Of a stretch of 64,000 nt of DNA, positions 17,535 to 26,514 are shown in pieces. Made by a program: the position numbers and the translations under genes. The stretch comes from an uncultured Alphaproteobacteria bacterium. Lineage in GTDB: Bacteria; Pseudomonadota; Alphaproteobacteria; RF32; CAG-239. Each line of letters opens with the position of its first letter. Within the stretch, counting starts at the first letter, position 1. Where the stretch lies: NCBI GenBank assembly GCA_934254915.1, contig CAKQMH010000006.1, positions 1 through 64,000 on the forward strand, given 5' to 3'. The notes under the pieces were generated by a model. The model had not been told where the DNA came from and did no database searches. It saw nothing but the letters and a program-made list of their open reading frames with translations.

Positions 17535-20500
17535 ATGACCGTTTTGACTAATGAGCAGATTGCAGAATTTTTGTATAGCAAGGAAAACAAAAAAGACGAG
17601 ATTTTTGTTAATGTCGGTTTTAAAGATATATTAGACACCATCAATGCCGAAGATGTTGATGATGATACTAAAGCCTCGTTACGTTCATATTTGGAAAACG
17701 CAATTACTGACTTTAATAAAAATGCCGCTCAACAAGAGCGTGCCGAACAGGACAAGCTGACATCGGAAGATTTGGCGGCTATTCCTGAAGTCGCCGCTTA
17801 TCTGGAACTCTCAGATGAAGACCAAGCAAAAACCGATGACAATCTGAAAAAACTCCTGTTGGCTCGTTTGGAAGATATAAGACACGGTGCAGTTGTCAGC
17901 CCGCTGGTTGCCGATGATTTGCTAAATCTTGCTGCTCAACTTGGTCTGGATACCGATGAGGTCAAAAAGACCATTGAAACGGTCATTTTTGAGACTTATG
18001 ACCGAAATAATCAGGCTGAAAATGGTGAGCAGGTAACTGATCCGAATGACTACGCCGTTGTTGATCGAAATGATGCTTACCTTACCAACCTGTTCGCCGA
18101 AGAAAACGAGATTTGGAAGGATAAAGGTCTGACTCCGGCAAACAATATCATCAACTCTTTAGAAGTCACTAACGATGAAGATGCTTCTGCCGATAACCGC
18201 GAGTTATTCCGTCAGGCGATTGAAAATGATGTTCACGCTAAATTGTTGACCTCTAAAGAGTTCAGCGATAAAGTTGCTGCGGTTGAAGCTGCTGATGATG
18301 AAAATAAGGCTGAAGCCGAAGCCGAACTCAAAAAATATTTGGTTAGTGAGATTAATGCGCAGGCTGAAGCATCGGCTTTCCAAATGCTGATGCAGGAGCG
18401 TCTGGCTCAAAATCCGCAAACTCTGCGTGATAAAATCACCAAACTGTTTAAGCGCGGCAAAAACGAAATTGACACCCAATCGCGCAATGTAGCCAGTCAG
18501 GTTTTGGTTACGTTAGAAGGTATCAAATCCGGCTCAAAAAAGCTGTCTGTCAGCTTCAACAGCTTTATGGCGCAAATGGCTGATAAAGAGCTGTCATGGC
18601 AGGAAAAATTAACGGCGCTTAAAGCTCGCGGCATCAGTTTGCTTAATGCCAAATCACTGGTTGACAAAGCAGCTGAATTTAATGCTGCTATGGAGGAAGC
18701 TCACCCCAAATGGAAATATTTCCAAATGGCGGCTAAAGTTGTCCGCAAGGCTGCTCCGATGTGGGCTTTATCCGGTGCGACTATGTTGGCAGCCGGTACT
18801 CCTTTTGCCATTCCGGCGGTGGTCGCTTATGGTGCATATCGTATCAAACAAGGGATGAAACCTTTATTAGAGGAATATCGCAAGCAAAAACAAGATAACC
18901 CTGATGCCAAATTTACTGATGTTATTAAAAAGAACAAAGTCAAAGCCGGTCGTGCGGTATTGGGCATCTTAGGTGCGGGTTTGTCGGCTGCTTCGGTTAT
19001 CGGCGTTGATGCCGCTATCGCTCGTGTTGCTCTTGGTGTCGCCGGTTCAGGCTTGAGTATCGGTACGGCAATTAATACCCAAAAGGATAAAAAAGCCAAA
19101 GGTTGGCAAAAAGGTCTGGCTTGGTTTGGCGCGGTTGCTTCCAGTGCGATGGCTGCTGTCGGTATCAGCAAGGCTTTCGGCGGCAATCATCTGGATGATG
19201 TTGCTAATCCGACCGCAACCGGTAATGCCGCAAATACTCCGGATGTAACCGAAACTCCGGCCGTTGCTAATGTTAATCCGGTTGACAGCGCATTGTCCGA
19301 TAAAGGCATCAGTCAGGATGAATTGGCTCACATGAGCGAGGATGAGAAGAAAGAGCTTCTCGCCACCATGAAAGAAAATGCCGAATATGGTGATGATATG
19401 TCCAACACTTTGTTGGCTGATGTTACCAATCTGGATGACAACAAAGCTCGCGATTATCTGAAATTGTTTATCGGCGAAGATAAAGTTAATGCCTTGTCGC
19501 AAGCCGAAGTTGATAAGCTTTTGACCGAAAAAGTTGAAGATTATGCTATCCTTGACGGCGATCATATCAACACCCAACTGTTGGATGAACATTTTGCCAA
19601 ATTAGCCGAGATTGATAAGCTCCCTGACAACTTTGTCGAATATGCCGATTTTAATGAGGCTAAGTCATTGGCTTATGCTACTCGTATTTTGGGGCAAGAC
19701 CAAATGGATAAGCTGAGAGAGGCTTATGATAATGGCCAATTCCGCGGTATGGAAGACAAAATCTCGTTTGCCCGTTTGGCTGATGTCTATGCTCGTTCGG
19801 CCGGTTTCCCTGCGGTTAAGGGTGGACGTGATGTCATTACCAAAATTTTGGAATTCAGCGAATGTGATGAAAGCAAAAAAATCTACATTCCGACCGCCGA
19901 AGAAATGGCCGCTTTGCACAAAACCGTAAACTCTTTTGAATATGTTAACGGTTCTAAGACCGTTGATGTTCTTGACCGCTACGGCAATGTTTGTGAACAG
20001 AAAATCGGTCGTTATGGTGAATATATCGGTGATGGTCATGACGGGTTGCGTAATACTCGTATTTTGACCGAAGCTCATTCGGAAAAAGATTGTCCGGATA
20101 TTAAAACCACCATTAAGACTAAAGACAGCGGGGTTTATTGTCATGAATGTCAAGATCCGGCCCCCCGTGTCGAGCCTGTTCCCGAACCGCGTCCGCAGGT
20201 TGAACCGCTCAAACCGACGCCGTTGAAGGTTACTATCCCGACGATTAATCCGCCAGAAGATATTCATCCGACTGTGCCAGTCGCCGATCCGGAGCCTAAT
20301 CCGGATTTGACGGGACATGAAAATGCCGCTTGGATTAAACGTGATTACGGCAGTGAAGTCCGTCACGAAGGTGGGTACAACTCAGACGGAACTTTTGATA
20401 CTGTCGGCGCGGATAATCAAACCGTATGGCTGCATCGCAATGACGACGGCAAAATCGAAATCTATATGCAGCCTGATAAAAATGTTGATATTCAACATGT

Positions 20501-20891
20501 ATCAACGGAAGATCCTCGTTATGTCGGGCACGTTGCCTACTTTACCGGCAAGCTTGATGAAAATGGTAATTTAGTCGGTCGTTCGGCCCGCGCAATGGTT
20601 GTTGACGGCGATGGTAAATTCCGCGAGGTTAAAATTAATCCGAACAAGATTGATCCGGAAATTATGCAGAGTTACAAAGAGCATGGCTTGATTAATGATA
20701 AGGATGAAAGCACTAACCTCAATAGTCGTACGAATGAGGCCAATCTTAAGATAAAGACTTTGCAGGAACGCAGCAATGTCGACGGCAATTCACAGACTAA
20801 TGTTGCTACCGAAACCAATGAGACATTGGATAAGGGTAATAACACTTTGACTGCGGCCCAAATTGCTAATCGGCAGGCGCACACTATGTAA
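17535..20891 (+). CDS. large multidomain protein of unknown function, candidate secreted substrate
   Basis: I do not recognise this 1118-residue protein. It has no signal peptide. Residues 1-395 are acidic and helical (many Asp-Glu-Asp-Asp clusters). Residues 402-551 contain three hydrophobic, Ala/Gly-rich segments (about 402-440, 474-510, 524-551) that could insert in a membrane. Residues 600-870 are helical again. A Cys pair (YCHECQD, near 870) precedes a Pro-rich linker (about 875-930), and a final part (about 935-1025) has beta-like character, including DENGNLVGRSARAMVVDGD, loosely like the 17-residue repeats at the right end of the window. The tail is Asn/Thr-rich. It has its own promoter and terminator and lies back-to-back with the pilus operon. 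Its size, mosaic build and location suit a surface or secreted effector, but this is inference. Confidence 0.55.
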   Translation: MTVLTNEQIAEFLYSKENKKDEIFVNVGFKDILDTINAEDVDDDTKASLRSYLENAITDFNKNAAQQERAEQDKLTSEDLAAIPEVAAYLELSDEDQAKTDDNLKKLLLARLEDIRHGAVVSPLVADDLLNLAAQLGLDTDEVKKTIETVIFETYDRNNQAENGEQVTDPNDYAVVDRNDAYLTNLFAEENEIWKDKGLTPANNIINSLEVTNDEDASADNRELFRQAIENDVHAKLLTSKEFSDKVAAVEAADDENKAEAEAELKKYLVSEINAQAEASAFQMLMQERLAQNPQTLRDKITKLFKRGKNEIDTQSRNVASQVLVTLEGIKSGSKKLSVSFNSFMAQMADKELSWQEKLTALKARGISLLNAKSLVDKAAEFNAAMEEAHPKWKYFQMAAKVVRKAAPMWALSGATMLAAGTPFAIPAVVAYGAYRIKQGMKPLLEEYRKQKQDNPDAKFTDVIKKNKVKAGRAVLGILGAGLSAASVIGVDAAIARVALGVAGSGLSIGTAINTQKDKKAKGWQKGLAWFGAVASSAMAAVGISKAFGGNHLDDVANPTATGNAANTPDVTETPAVANVNPVDSALSDKGISQDELAHMSEDEKKELLATMKENAEYGDDMSNTLLADVTNLDDNKARDYLKLFIGEDKVNALSQAEVDKLLTEKVEDYAILDGDHINTQLLDEHFAKLAEIDKLPDNFVEYADFNEAKSLAYATRILGQDQMDKLREAYDNGQFRGMEDKISFARLADVYARSAGFPAVKGGRDVITKILEFSECDESKKIYIPTAEEMAALHKTVNSFEYVNGSKTVDVLDRYGNVCEQKIGRYGEYIGDGHDGLRNTRILTEAHSEKDCPDIKTTIKTKDSGVYCHECQDPAPRVEPVPEPRPQVEPLKPTPLKVTIPTINPPEDIHPTVPVADPEPNPDLTGHENAAWIKRDYGSEVRHEGGYNSDGTFDTVGADNQTVWLHRNDDGKIEIYMQPDKNVDIQHVSTEDPRYVGHVAYFTGKLDENGNLVGRSARAMVVDGDGKFREVKINPNKIDPEIMQSYKEHGLINDKDESTNLNSRTNEANLKIKTLQERSNVDGNSQTNVATETNETLDKGNNTLTAAQIANRQAHTM

Positions 20892-20914
20892 TAAGTATTA
20901 TCGAACCTAACACC

Positions 20915-20944
20915 AACCGGATTTGCCATCTGACAAATCCGGTT
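20915..20944 (+). terminator. terminator after the 1118-residue protein gene
   Basis: An 11-bp perfect stem (20915-20925 with 20934-20944) with an eight-base loop, followed by TTTACTT, 24 bases after the stop codon. Confidence 0.75.
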
Positions 20945-20954
20945 TTACTTTATA

Positions 20955-20992
20955 AAACGTCATCAACTCTTTATTCTGAGTTGATGACGTTT
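20955..20992. terminator. long perfect hairpin between convergent genes
   Basis: A perfect 15-bp inverted repeat (20955-20969 with 20978-20992) around an eight-base loop. It has A/T-rich flanks on both sides and lies between the 1118-residue gene and the convergent thioredoxin-like gene, so it can serve as a bidirectional terminator. Confidence 0.65.
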
Positions 20993-21027
20993 CAATAAAA
21001 AATGCTTGGGCGGGAGGTAGTTTCTGA

Positions 21028-21483
21028 TTATTCATTGCCTAAGAAGTCGGTTACGGCATTGTTGAAATATTCGGCAAAACTTACGGGATCAGTTGTCATA
21101 TTCTGCAGATTTTCTAGTTTTTTATAACCAAATGTCGCACCGTCATCGACTCTTACCAATACAACTTCCAGCGGTCGGCTTAATTGATAAGTGCTGATGA
21201 AATTATTTTCATCATCATTTTGATAGTTGATTAAAAACATATTGTAAAGGTTGCGAAAGTTTTGATTATAGTTCTGCTCAATCATCTCAATTGCGGCGGC
21301 ACATTCATAACACGGCTGATTATTGAAAAATACATAAATCACCGATTTGTTGTAATCGCTGTCGGAGTTGGCAAAATATTCCCGCATGCCCTGATTGTCG
21401 GCATAACCGTCAGTGTTTTCGACTTGAGCCAGAGCGGTAAGACTTAAACCCAAAGCCATTAAGGCGATAAACAGGCTGCGCAT
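21028..21483 (-). CDS. exported thioredoxin-like protein with CYEC motif
   Basis: A 151-residue protein from the ATG at 21483, preceded by AAGGAG. A signal peptide (about 1-20, ending LALAQ-like TALAQ) is followed by a thioredoxin-like fold: VIYVFFNNQPCYECAAAIEM (about 55-74), with CYEC in the active-site position. The C-terminal half (LEVVLVRVDDGATFGYKKL) fits a thioredoxin beta-hairpin, but the cis-Pro is only loosely matched (SRPLEVV). It could be a periplasmic disulfide oxidoreductase or a divergent redox sensor. It is not in an obvious operon; the pepP stop lies 47 bases upstream. Confidence 0.6.
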   Translation of the reverse strand: MRSLFIALMALGLSLTALAQVENTDGYADNQGMREYFANSDSDYNKSVIYVFFNNQPCYECAAAIEMIEQNYNQNFRNLYNMFLINYQNDDENNFISTYQLSRPLEVVLVRVDDGATFGYKKLENLQNMTTDPVSFAEYFNNAVTDFLGNE

Positions 21484-21530
21484 AAATTTTCTCCTTGTCG
21501 GCCATAGCAGACAAGGCGCGCTATGGCATT

Positions 21531-23213
21531 TTAATCCAATGGTGCGCAGGCTTCTTGCAGCCAATCTTTAACATCGTCATTAATAAGCGGGGCAATTTGC
21601 TGCCAAACGAGCCGGTGATAATCATTGAGCCACGTTATTTCCTGCGCAGTCAAAAGATATTTATTGATTAGGCGTTTATCAATAGGCACAAGGGTTAGGG
21701 GAGTAAATTTAAGCATGGTCTGATTATTGGCGGCTAAGGTATTTTCAATCAAATTCAGATTTTCAATCCGAATGCCGTAAGCGTCAGCCTGATAATATCC
21801 AGGCTCAATCGAAGTTATCATTCCGGCGGCCAAAGGGGCGGAACTGCTGCGCGAGGACAAGGAAAACGGTCCTTCATGGACATTAAGAAAATGCCCGACG
21901 CCGTGTCCGGTGCCATGGTTATAGTCTTTGCCGAAGCGCCAAAGCTGGGAGCGGCAGACCGCGTCAATCGCACTGCCTACCGTTCCGGCGGGGAATAAGG
22001 TTGAAGCCGCGGCAATATGAGCCTTCAAAACCTGGGTGAAGCTGTCAATGATTGCAGGACTTTGGTTGCGGCCGATAGCAATGGTACGGGTTATGTCGGT
22101 TGTGCCGTCATAGTACTGAGCGCCGCTATCCAGCAGCAATACGCCGCCGGGGGCTAAAGGCAAATCAGTGGCCGCATGCGGCTGGTAATGAACAATTGCG
22201 CCGTTGGCATTAAAGGCTGCAATGGTTTCAAAGCTGTTGCCGTAAAAATTTTGTCCGCCTTTGCGAAACTCATAAAGTCGGTCGACAACGGAAAGTTCGG
22301 TTTGATTTGACCAATGGTGTTCAAGCCAGTAAAGAAAGTTAACAACCGCTGCGGCGTCGCGTAAATGAGCTTGTTTGAAACCGGCAATTTCAACCGGATT
22401 TTTAACGGCTTTCCACATTTGAATCGGATTGGTCATATTATTAAGCCAGATTTTATGGTCTTTCATAATATTTTGAAGCTGTTTGGGGGTTTGCCCAAAG
22501 GCCAAACCGATACTTTGTCCTTTGTATTTGGCCAATTCAACCTCAATTTGATTGAAGTCGTTGGTGAATAAACTAATCTCACCTTGGGCATTAACCAAAG
22601 CAAAAGCCCGCAGCAGCGGAGTGTCGGACAAAGTGTGCGAACGCAGGTTGGTTAACCATGAGACGCAATCGGCTTCGCTAATGAAAAAAACATCAAGCTG
22701 TTTATCGCGCATAAAGGCGGTCAGGTAGGAGATTTTTTCATCCATGGTTATACCGGAAAATTGCGGCTCAAGCTCAAAAATCTCGGGTTCGGCAACTGCG
22801 AGGCGGCTGCCTAACAACTGCCATTTGTCATCAATGAAGGTATGACGTTTCAGGGCGCGGCTCCAATAATCGACCTCACTGATGGAGTGACACCACGGGT
22901 TGTAGGCGATTTTGCAGGGATCATGCAGATTATTCTGAATCCAAGCAGCAAGGCTTTCTTTGGTGCAAATAACCTCAACGTTTGAAGAATCGACTTCCAG
23001 AGCGGCCTGCAGCTCATAACGTCCGTCCACAAAAAGCAAAGCCTTATTACGAAAGACCAGCAAAGTTCCGGCAGAACCTGAGAAGTTGGTCAATTCCTGA
23101 ATTTTGTTTTCAGCCGGCAAGACATCTTGTCCCAAAAACATATTATTGCGGCTGACAATATAAGCGTCGAGATTTTTGGCAATAAGTGCGGCTTGAAGTT
23201 CATGAAGTGTCAT
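21531..23213 (-). CDS. pepP: Xaa-Pro aminopeptidase (peptidase M24B)
   Basis: A 560-residue cytoplasmic metallopeptidase that removes the N-terminal residue from peptides with proline in second place. Two creatinase-like N-terminal domains are followed by the pita-bread catalytic domain. Metal ligands are visible in LLLDSGAQYYDGTTDITRT (two Asp), GTGHGVGHFLNVHEGP (His) and SIEPGYY (Glu). A C-terminal M24 extension is present (ITWLNDYHRLVWQQIAPLI). The three-domain length is that of the larger aminopeptidase P forms. The gene follows prmA after four bases, so the two are co-transcribed. Confidence 0.9.
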   Translation of the reverse strand: MTLHELQAALIAKNLDAYIVSRNNMFLGQDVLPAENKIQELTNFSGSAGTLLVFRNKALLFVDGRYELQAALEVDSSNVEVICTKESLAAWIQNNLHDPCKIAYNPWCHSISEVDYWSRALKRHTFIDDKWQLLGSRLAVAEPEIFELEPQFSGITMDEKISYLTAFMRDKQLDVFFISEADCVSWLTNLRSHTLSDTPLLRAFALVNAQGEISLFTNDFNQIEVELAKYKGQSIGLAFGQTPKQLQNIMKDHKIWLNNMTNPIQMWKAVKNPVEIAGFKQAHLRDAAAVVNFLYWLEHHWSNQTELSVVDRLYEFRKGGQNFYGNSFETIAAFNANGAIVHYQPHAATDLPLAPGGVLLLDSGAQYYDGTTDITRTIAIGRNQSPAIIDSFTQVLKAHIAAASTLFPAGTVGSAIDAVCRSQLWRFGKDYNHGTGHGVGHFLNVHEGPFSLSSRSSSAPLAAGMITSIEPGYYQADAYGIRIENLNLIENTLAANNQTMLKFTPLTLVPIDKRLINKYLLTAQEITWLNDYHRLVWQQIAPLINDDVKDWLQEACAPLD

Positions 23214-23217
23214 CGAT

Positions 23218-24102
23218 TTATTCCTTTTGCATTAAGGCTGCCCGCCAGTTGTCGAGTTCATAAAGTTTAACCAATTTGAGGCCGGCCTGTTGATAAGCGG
23301 AAATGACCCATTCAGCCTGATCTTCCACAAAACCGGATAAAATGCAATAGCCTTGCGGGGCTAAAACTTGCGCAATGTCAGCAGCCATGGAAATCAGCGG
23401 ACGCGCTAAAATATTGGCCAAGACCAGTTGATAAGGTGCATTTTGGCTGACTATGGCAGATTGGCAACCGTCACTGACGGCAACGGAGATTTGATTTGCC
23501 AGATTGTTGTCAACGGCATTTTGGCGGGTTACCCATACGGATTCTTCATCAATATCAACGGCAGTAATCGGACTTTGTGTCCAAAACTTGGCGGCGGCCA
23601 GAGAAAGGATGCCCGAACCGGTGCCGATGTCAAGAATGTGTTGCGGTGCAAAGCCCTGATGATAAAGTTCACAAATGGCTTTAAGGCAGCTGCGGGTGGT
23701 CTGGTGATCAGAACCGAAAGCCGTGGCGGCATATATTTTTAAGGCAATTTTGGAAGTTTGCGGTACTTGGGTTTCGTGGATGCCGTAAATAAGAAAGTCA
23801 TCAACCTCAAACGGCGCAAATTTGATAACATAATCTTTAAGCCAATTGGAACTTTCCAAGTGCGAAACGGTATACGGTGGCAAGACTAAACCCCAAGAAG
23901 CGGCGGTTTCGCACATTTTATGTTCATCAAAACTTTCCGATTGGTAGCCGATATATTCGTCTTGGCCGTTGTCATTATAGTTGCAGGCGGTTACTTCAAA
24001 AAAGTTTTCCAAAAATTCTTCAAAGCCGGCGGGAATTTCGCCTCGCGGGGTGAAAGTTATTTGCCAGCAGCTGCTCATGGTGTGGTTGTCAGATATAAAC
24101 AT
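23218..24102 (-). CDS. prmA: ribosomal protein L11 methyltransferase
   Basis: A 294-residue SAM-dependent methyltransferase. The SAM-binding motif I is ILDIGTGSGILSLAAAKF in the middle. TAVDIDEESV follows, and the NPPY-like catalytic region reads LVLANILARPL, typical for PrmA, which trimethylates L11. The ATG at 24102 has AAGGA eight bases upstream; a TTG two codons earlier is less likely. It forms a two-gene unit with pepP. Its upstream region is shared with the divergent 24184 gene. Confidence 0.88.
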   Translation of the reverse strand: MFISDNHTMSSCWQITFTPRGEIPAGFEEFLENFFEVTACNYNDNGQDEYIGYQSESFDEHKMCETAASWGLVLPPYTVSHLESSNWLKDYVIKFAPFEVDDFLIYGIHETQVPQTSKIALKIYAATAFGSDHQTTRSCLKAICELYHQGFAPQHILDIGTGSGILSLAAAKFWTQSPITAVDIDEESVWVTRQNAVDNNLANQISVAVSDGCQSAIVSQNAPYQLVLANILARPLISMAADIAQVLAPQGYCILSGFVEDQAEWVISAYQQAGLKLVKLYELDNWRAALMQKE

Positions 24103-24183
24103 TGTCAAAATCCTTTATTTACAAACCAAGTTTATCGTATAATAATTAATAATAAATTTAATTTGCGGCAAAGAGAAAAATAA

Positions 24184-24960
24184 ATGAATAAATTGGGGCT
24201 TTTGATTTTAACGGCAATGGTCGGCGGGTGTGTTTATGCCGGCGATATCGGCGTTATTGATGCCAGAAAAGATTTTTTTGCAAAGGTTAACGGGCATTCA
24301 ATTACACGCTATGAGCAAGAACCACAGCTGGTTAAGTCGGAATACGTCGATGAAAAAAACTTTAAGCTTAATCAGTCAATGACGGCTTTTCGCGGCTATT
24401 CAATCTTAAACAATAAAGTTTATCGCAAAGATTTTTATCAGGTTAACTATGTGAAACCGAATGTTACCGGCGCGCTTAACAGCGGATCAATACCGCAGGT
24501 TTATAAAAAAGACCAAAAAGTAAAAGTGTTGGGCGAGGTCTCGCTTAATGGTGAAAAATGGCGGATTATTCCGACCGATGACGAAGAGTTTGTCGCATTA
24601 ATTGATAAAAACGGCAAATTTAACGATCATCTGGCCAAGTTAGAAGGTGATAACCTGATTGTGCTTGATTCGGTTTATTTTCCGTATCCGGATAATTTTA
24701 AGATGATTGACATTCGCTCGTCCTCAAGCTCACAGACCAAACCGTTGAAAGGTTTTGATGTCAAATTTGACGGAGTGCGTATGGATCGCATTTGGTTTAC
24801 GTATATGAACTACGAAGACGGCAAAGGTGATAGCGGAACATTTGAAAACATTAGTTTTCCGAACAAACCGGGGTTGATTGAAATTAACGGAATCGGCTTT
24901 AGAGTTTTGCAGGTTGATAACGAAAGAATTGATTATATGGTTTTGAAAGATAACCGTTAA
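24184..24960 (+). CDS. exported protein of unknown function
   Basis: A 258-residue protein that I do not recognise. Residues 1-19 form a signal peptide with MVGGC in a lipobox-like place, so it may be a lipoprotein. The rest is beta-rich and soluble, with a Ser run near 180 (SSSSSQTKPLKGF) and a segment KVKVLGEVSLNGEKWRIIP that resembles a small SH3-like or barrel module. It stands alone, with a TATAAT box at 24138-24143 and a terminator immediately after. Confidence 0.6.
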   Translation: MNKLGLLILTAMVGGCVYAGDIGVIDARKDFFAKVNGHSITRYEQEPQLVKSEYVDEKNFKLNQSMTAFRGYSILNNKVYRKDFYQVNYVKPNVTGALNSGSIPQVYKKDQKVKVLGEVSLNGEKWRIIPTDDEEFVALIDKNGKFNDHLAKLEGDNLIVLDSVYFPYPDNFKMIDIRSSSSSQTKPLKGFDVKFDGVRMDRIWFTYMNYEDGKGDSGTFENISFPNKPGLIEINGIGFRVLQVDNERIDYMVLKDNR

Positions 24961-24969
24961 TTAAAATAC

Positions 24970-24990
24970 AGGCCTGCAAAAAGCAGGCCT
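24970..24990 (+). terminator. terminator after the 24184 gene
   Basis: An eight-bp stem AGGCCTGC/GCAGGCCT (24970-24977 with 24983-24990) with loop AAAAA, followed by TAATTTT. Confidence 0.8.
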
Positions 24991-25031
24991 TAATTTTGAG
25001 AATCAGCCTGTACAATTTTTTTAAAAAAATC

Positions 25032-25060
25032 TTGCGTCAATATTGATGTTGATGTATAAA
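25032..25060 (+). promoter_or_regulatory. promoter of yebC
   Basis: TTGCGT (25032-25037) and TATAAA (25055-25060) are separated by 17 bases, 35 bases before the ATG. TAGGAG at about 25082-25087 is the ribosome binding site. Confidence 0.6.
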
Positions 25061-25094
25061 ACTCCCGAGTTTATAGTTTTTTAGGAGTAAATAG

Positions 25095-25853
25095 ATGTCT
25101 GGACACTCCCAGTTTAAAAATATTATGTACCGTAAAGGTGCGCAAGATGCCAAAAAAGCTAAAGTTTTTGCTAAGTTGGCACGCGATATTACCATTGCCG
25201 CCAAAAGCGGTTTGCCTGAGCCGGATAAAAATCCGCGCCTGCGCTTGGCTATTCAGGCCGCACGTGCGGAAAGTATGCCGAAAGACAATATTGAACGCGC
25301 AATTGCCAAAGCAAGTCAAAATACCGGCGGCGATGATTATGTATCAGTTCGTTATGAGGGTTTCGGTCCCGGAAAAGTTGCCGTTATTGTTGAAGCTTTG
25401 ACCGATAATAAAAATCGTACGGCCGGCAATGTTCGCACTATTTTCGGTAAACGCGGCGGTGTTATGGGCGAAAGCGGATCAGTTACTTTTAACTTTGAAC
25501 GTATCGGCTATATCCAATATCCGGTTGCAACGGCAGATGCAGATAAAATGTTTGAAGCCGCTTTGGAAGCCGGAGCAAATGATGTGGTTTCGGAAGATGT
25601 TAACCATGAAATTGAAACACTGCCCGATGACCTTAACACGGTTACGGAAGCTTTGGAAAAACAGTTCGGAACACCGTCTGCTTCTCGTTTGGACTGGAAA
25701 CCGATGGTTAAGACTGATATTACCAGCTTGGAAACAGCGCAAAAATTCTTGGATTTTGTTGAGGCCTTGGAAGATGATGACGATGTTCAACATGTTTACC
25801 ATAATGCCGAAATATCCGATGAGATTATGCAACAGCTGAATCCTGAGGAATAA
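25095..25853 (+). CDS. yebC: YebC/PmpR family protein
   Basis: A 252-residue TACO1/YebC family protein. The N-terminus MSGHSQFKNIMYRKGAQDAK, then SMPKDNIERAIAKA and YEGFGPGKVAVIVEALTDN, are family hallmarks. Such proteins have been described as transcription regulators and more recently as factors relieving ribosome stalling. It lies just before ruvCAB, as in many Proteobacteria, but is separated from ruvC by a terminator. Confidence 0.93.
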   Translation: MSGHSQFKNIMYRKGAQDAKKAKVFAKLARDITIAAKSGLPEPDKNPRLRLAIQAARAESMPKDNIERAIAKASQNTGGDDYVSVRYEGFGPGKVAVIVEALTDNKNRTAGNVRTIFGKRGGVMGESGSVTFNFERIGYIQYPVATADADKMFEAALEAGANDVVSEDVNHEIETLPDDLNTVTEALEKQFGTPSASRLDWKPMVKTDITSLETAQKFLDFVEALEDDDDVQHVYHNAEISDEIMQQLNPEE

Positions 25854-25874
25854 ACCGTATTTTTTTGATGAATT

Positions 25875-25910
25875 AATCCGCTGCGGGGTTATAATTCCTG
25901 ACAGCGGATT
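25875..25910 (+). terminator. terminator between yebC and ruvC
   Basis: A nine-bp stem AATCCGCTG/CAGCGGATT (25875-25883 with 25902-25910) followed by a T run, 22 bases after the yebC stop. Confidence 0.8.
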
Positions 25911-25928
25911 TTTTTTAAGGATAACACA

Positions 25929-26408
25929 ATGGTTCGAATTTTGGGACTTGATCCCAGTTTATCATCAACCGGCTGGGCGGTTATTGAAGCGGAACATAAT
26001 CATTTGCGCTATATTGATGACGGGTTTATCAAAACTGATGTCAAACAGCCATTGCCGGAACGTCTGACGGAAATTCATCGGACTCTGCAGCAGGTGATTG
26101 AGCTTTACAAGCCGGACGAGGCGGCAATCGAAAAGGTGTTTTTGAACTCAAATCCGACTTCGACGATTAAATTGGGAATGGCGCGCGGAGTAGTGATTAT
26201 GGCGCCGGCTCTGTATAACATTCCGGTTACGGAATATGAACCGAACAAAGTCAAAAAAGCGTTGGTCGGAGTAGGGCATGCCGATAAAAATCAGGTTGAA
26301 AGAATGGTGCGGGTTTTCTTGCCGACCTGCAAACCCAAAAATAATGACTCTTCCGATGCGCTGGCGATGGCAATTTGCCACTACAATTACCGCGGAGCTT
26401 TAAAATAA
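25929..26408 (+). CDS. ruvC: Holliday junction resolvase RuvC
   Basis: A 159-residue RNase H-fold endonuclease that cuts Holliday junctions released by RuvAB. The catalytic Asp is in LGLDPSLSSTGWAVIE, the Glu is in AAIEKVFLNSNP, and the C-terminal acidic pair is in DSSDALAMAICH. AAGGA precedes the ATG. RuvA follows after a gap of about 106 bases. Confidence 0.95.
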   Translation: MVRILGLDPSLSSTGWAVIEAEHNHLRYIDDGFIKTDVKQPLPERLTEIHRTLQQVIELYKPDEAAIEKVFLNSNPTSTIKLGMARGVVIMAPALYNIPVTEYEPNKVKKALVGVGHADKNQVERMVRVFLPTCKPKNNDSSDALAMAICHYNYRGALK

Positions 26409-26514
26409 AGGCAAAGTCCTTAACAATATGACTGTTCTAAAGTATGAAAAAGCACTTGAGAAATGGCGGACTTTTGCTAAACTGAGCGTAACTTGAGTTT
26501 ATTGAGGAAAACAG

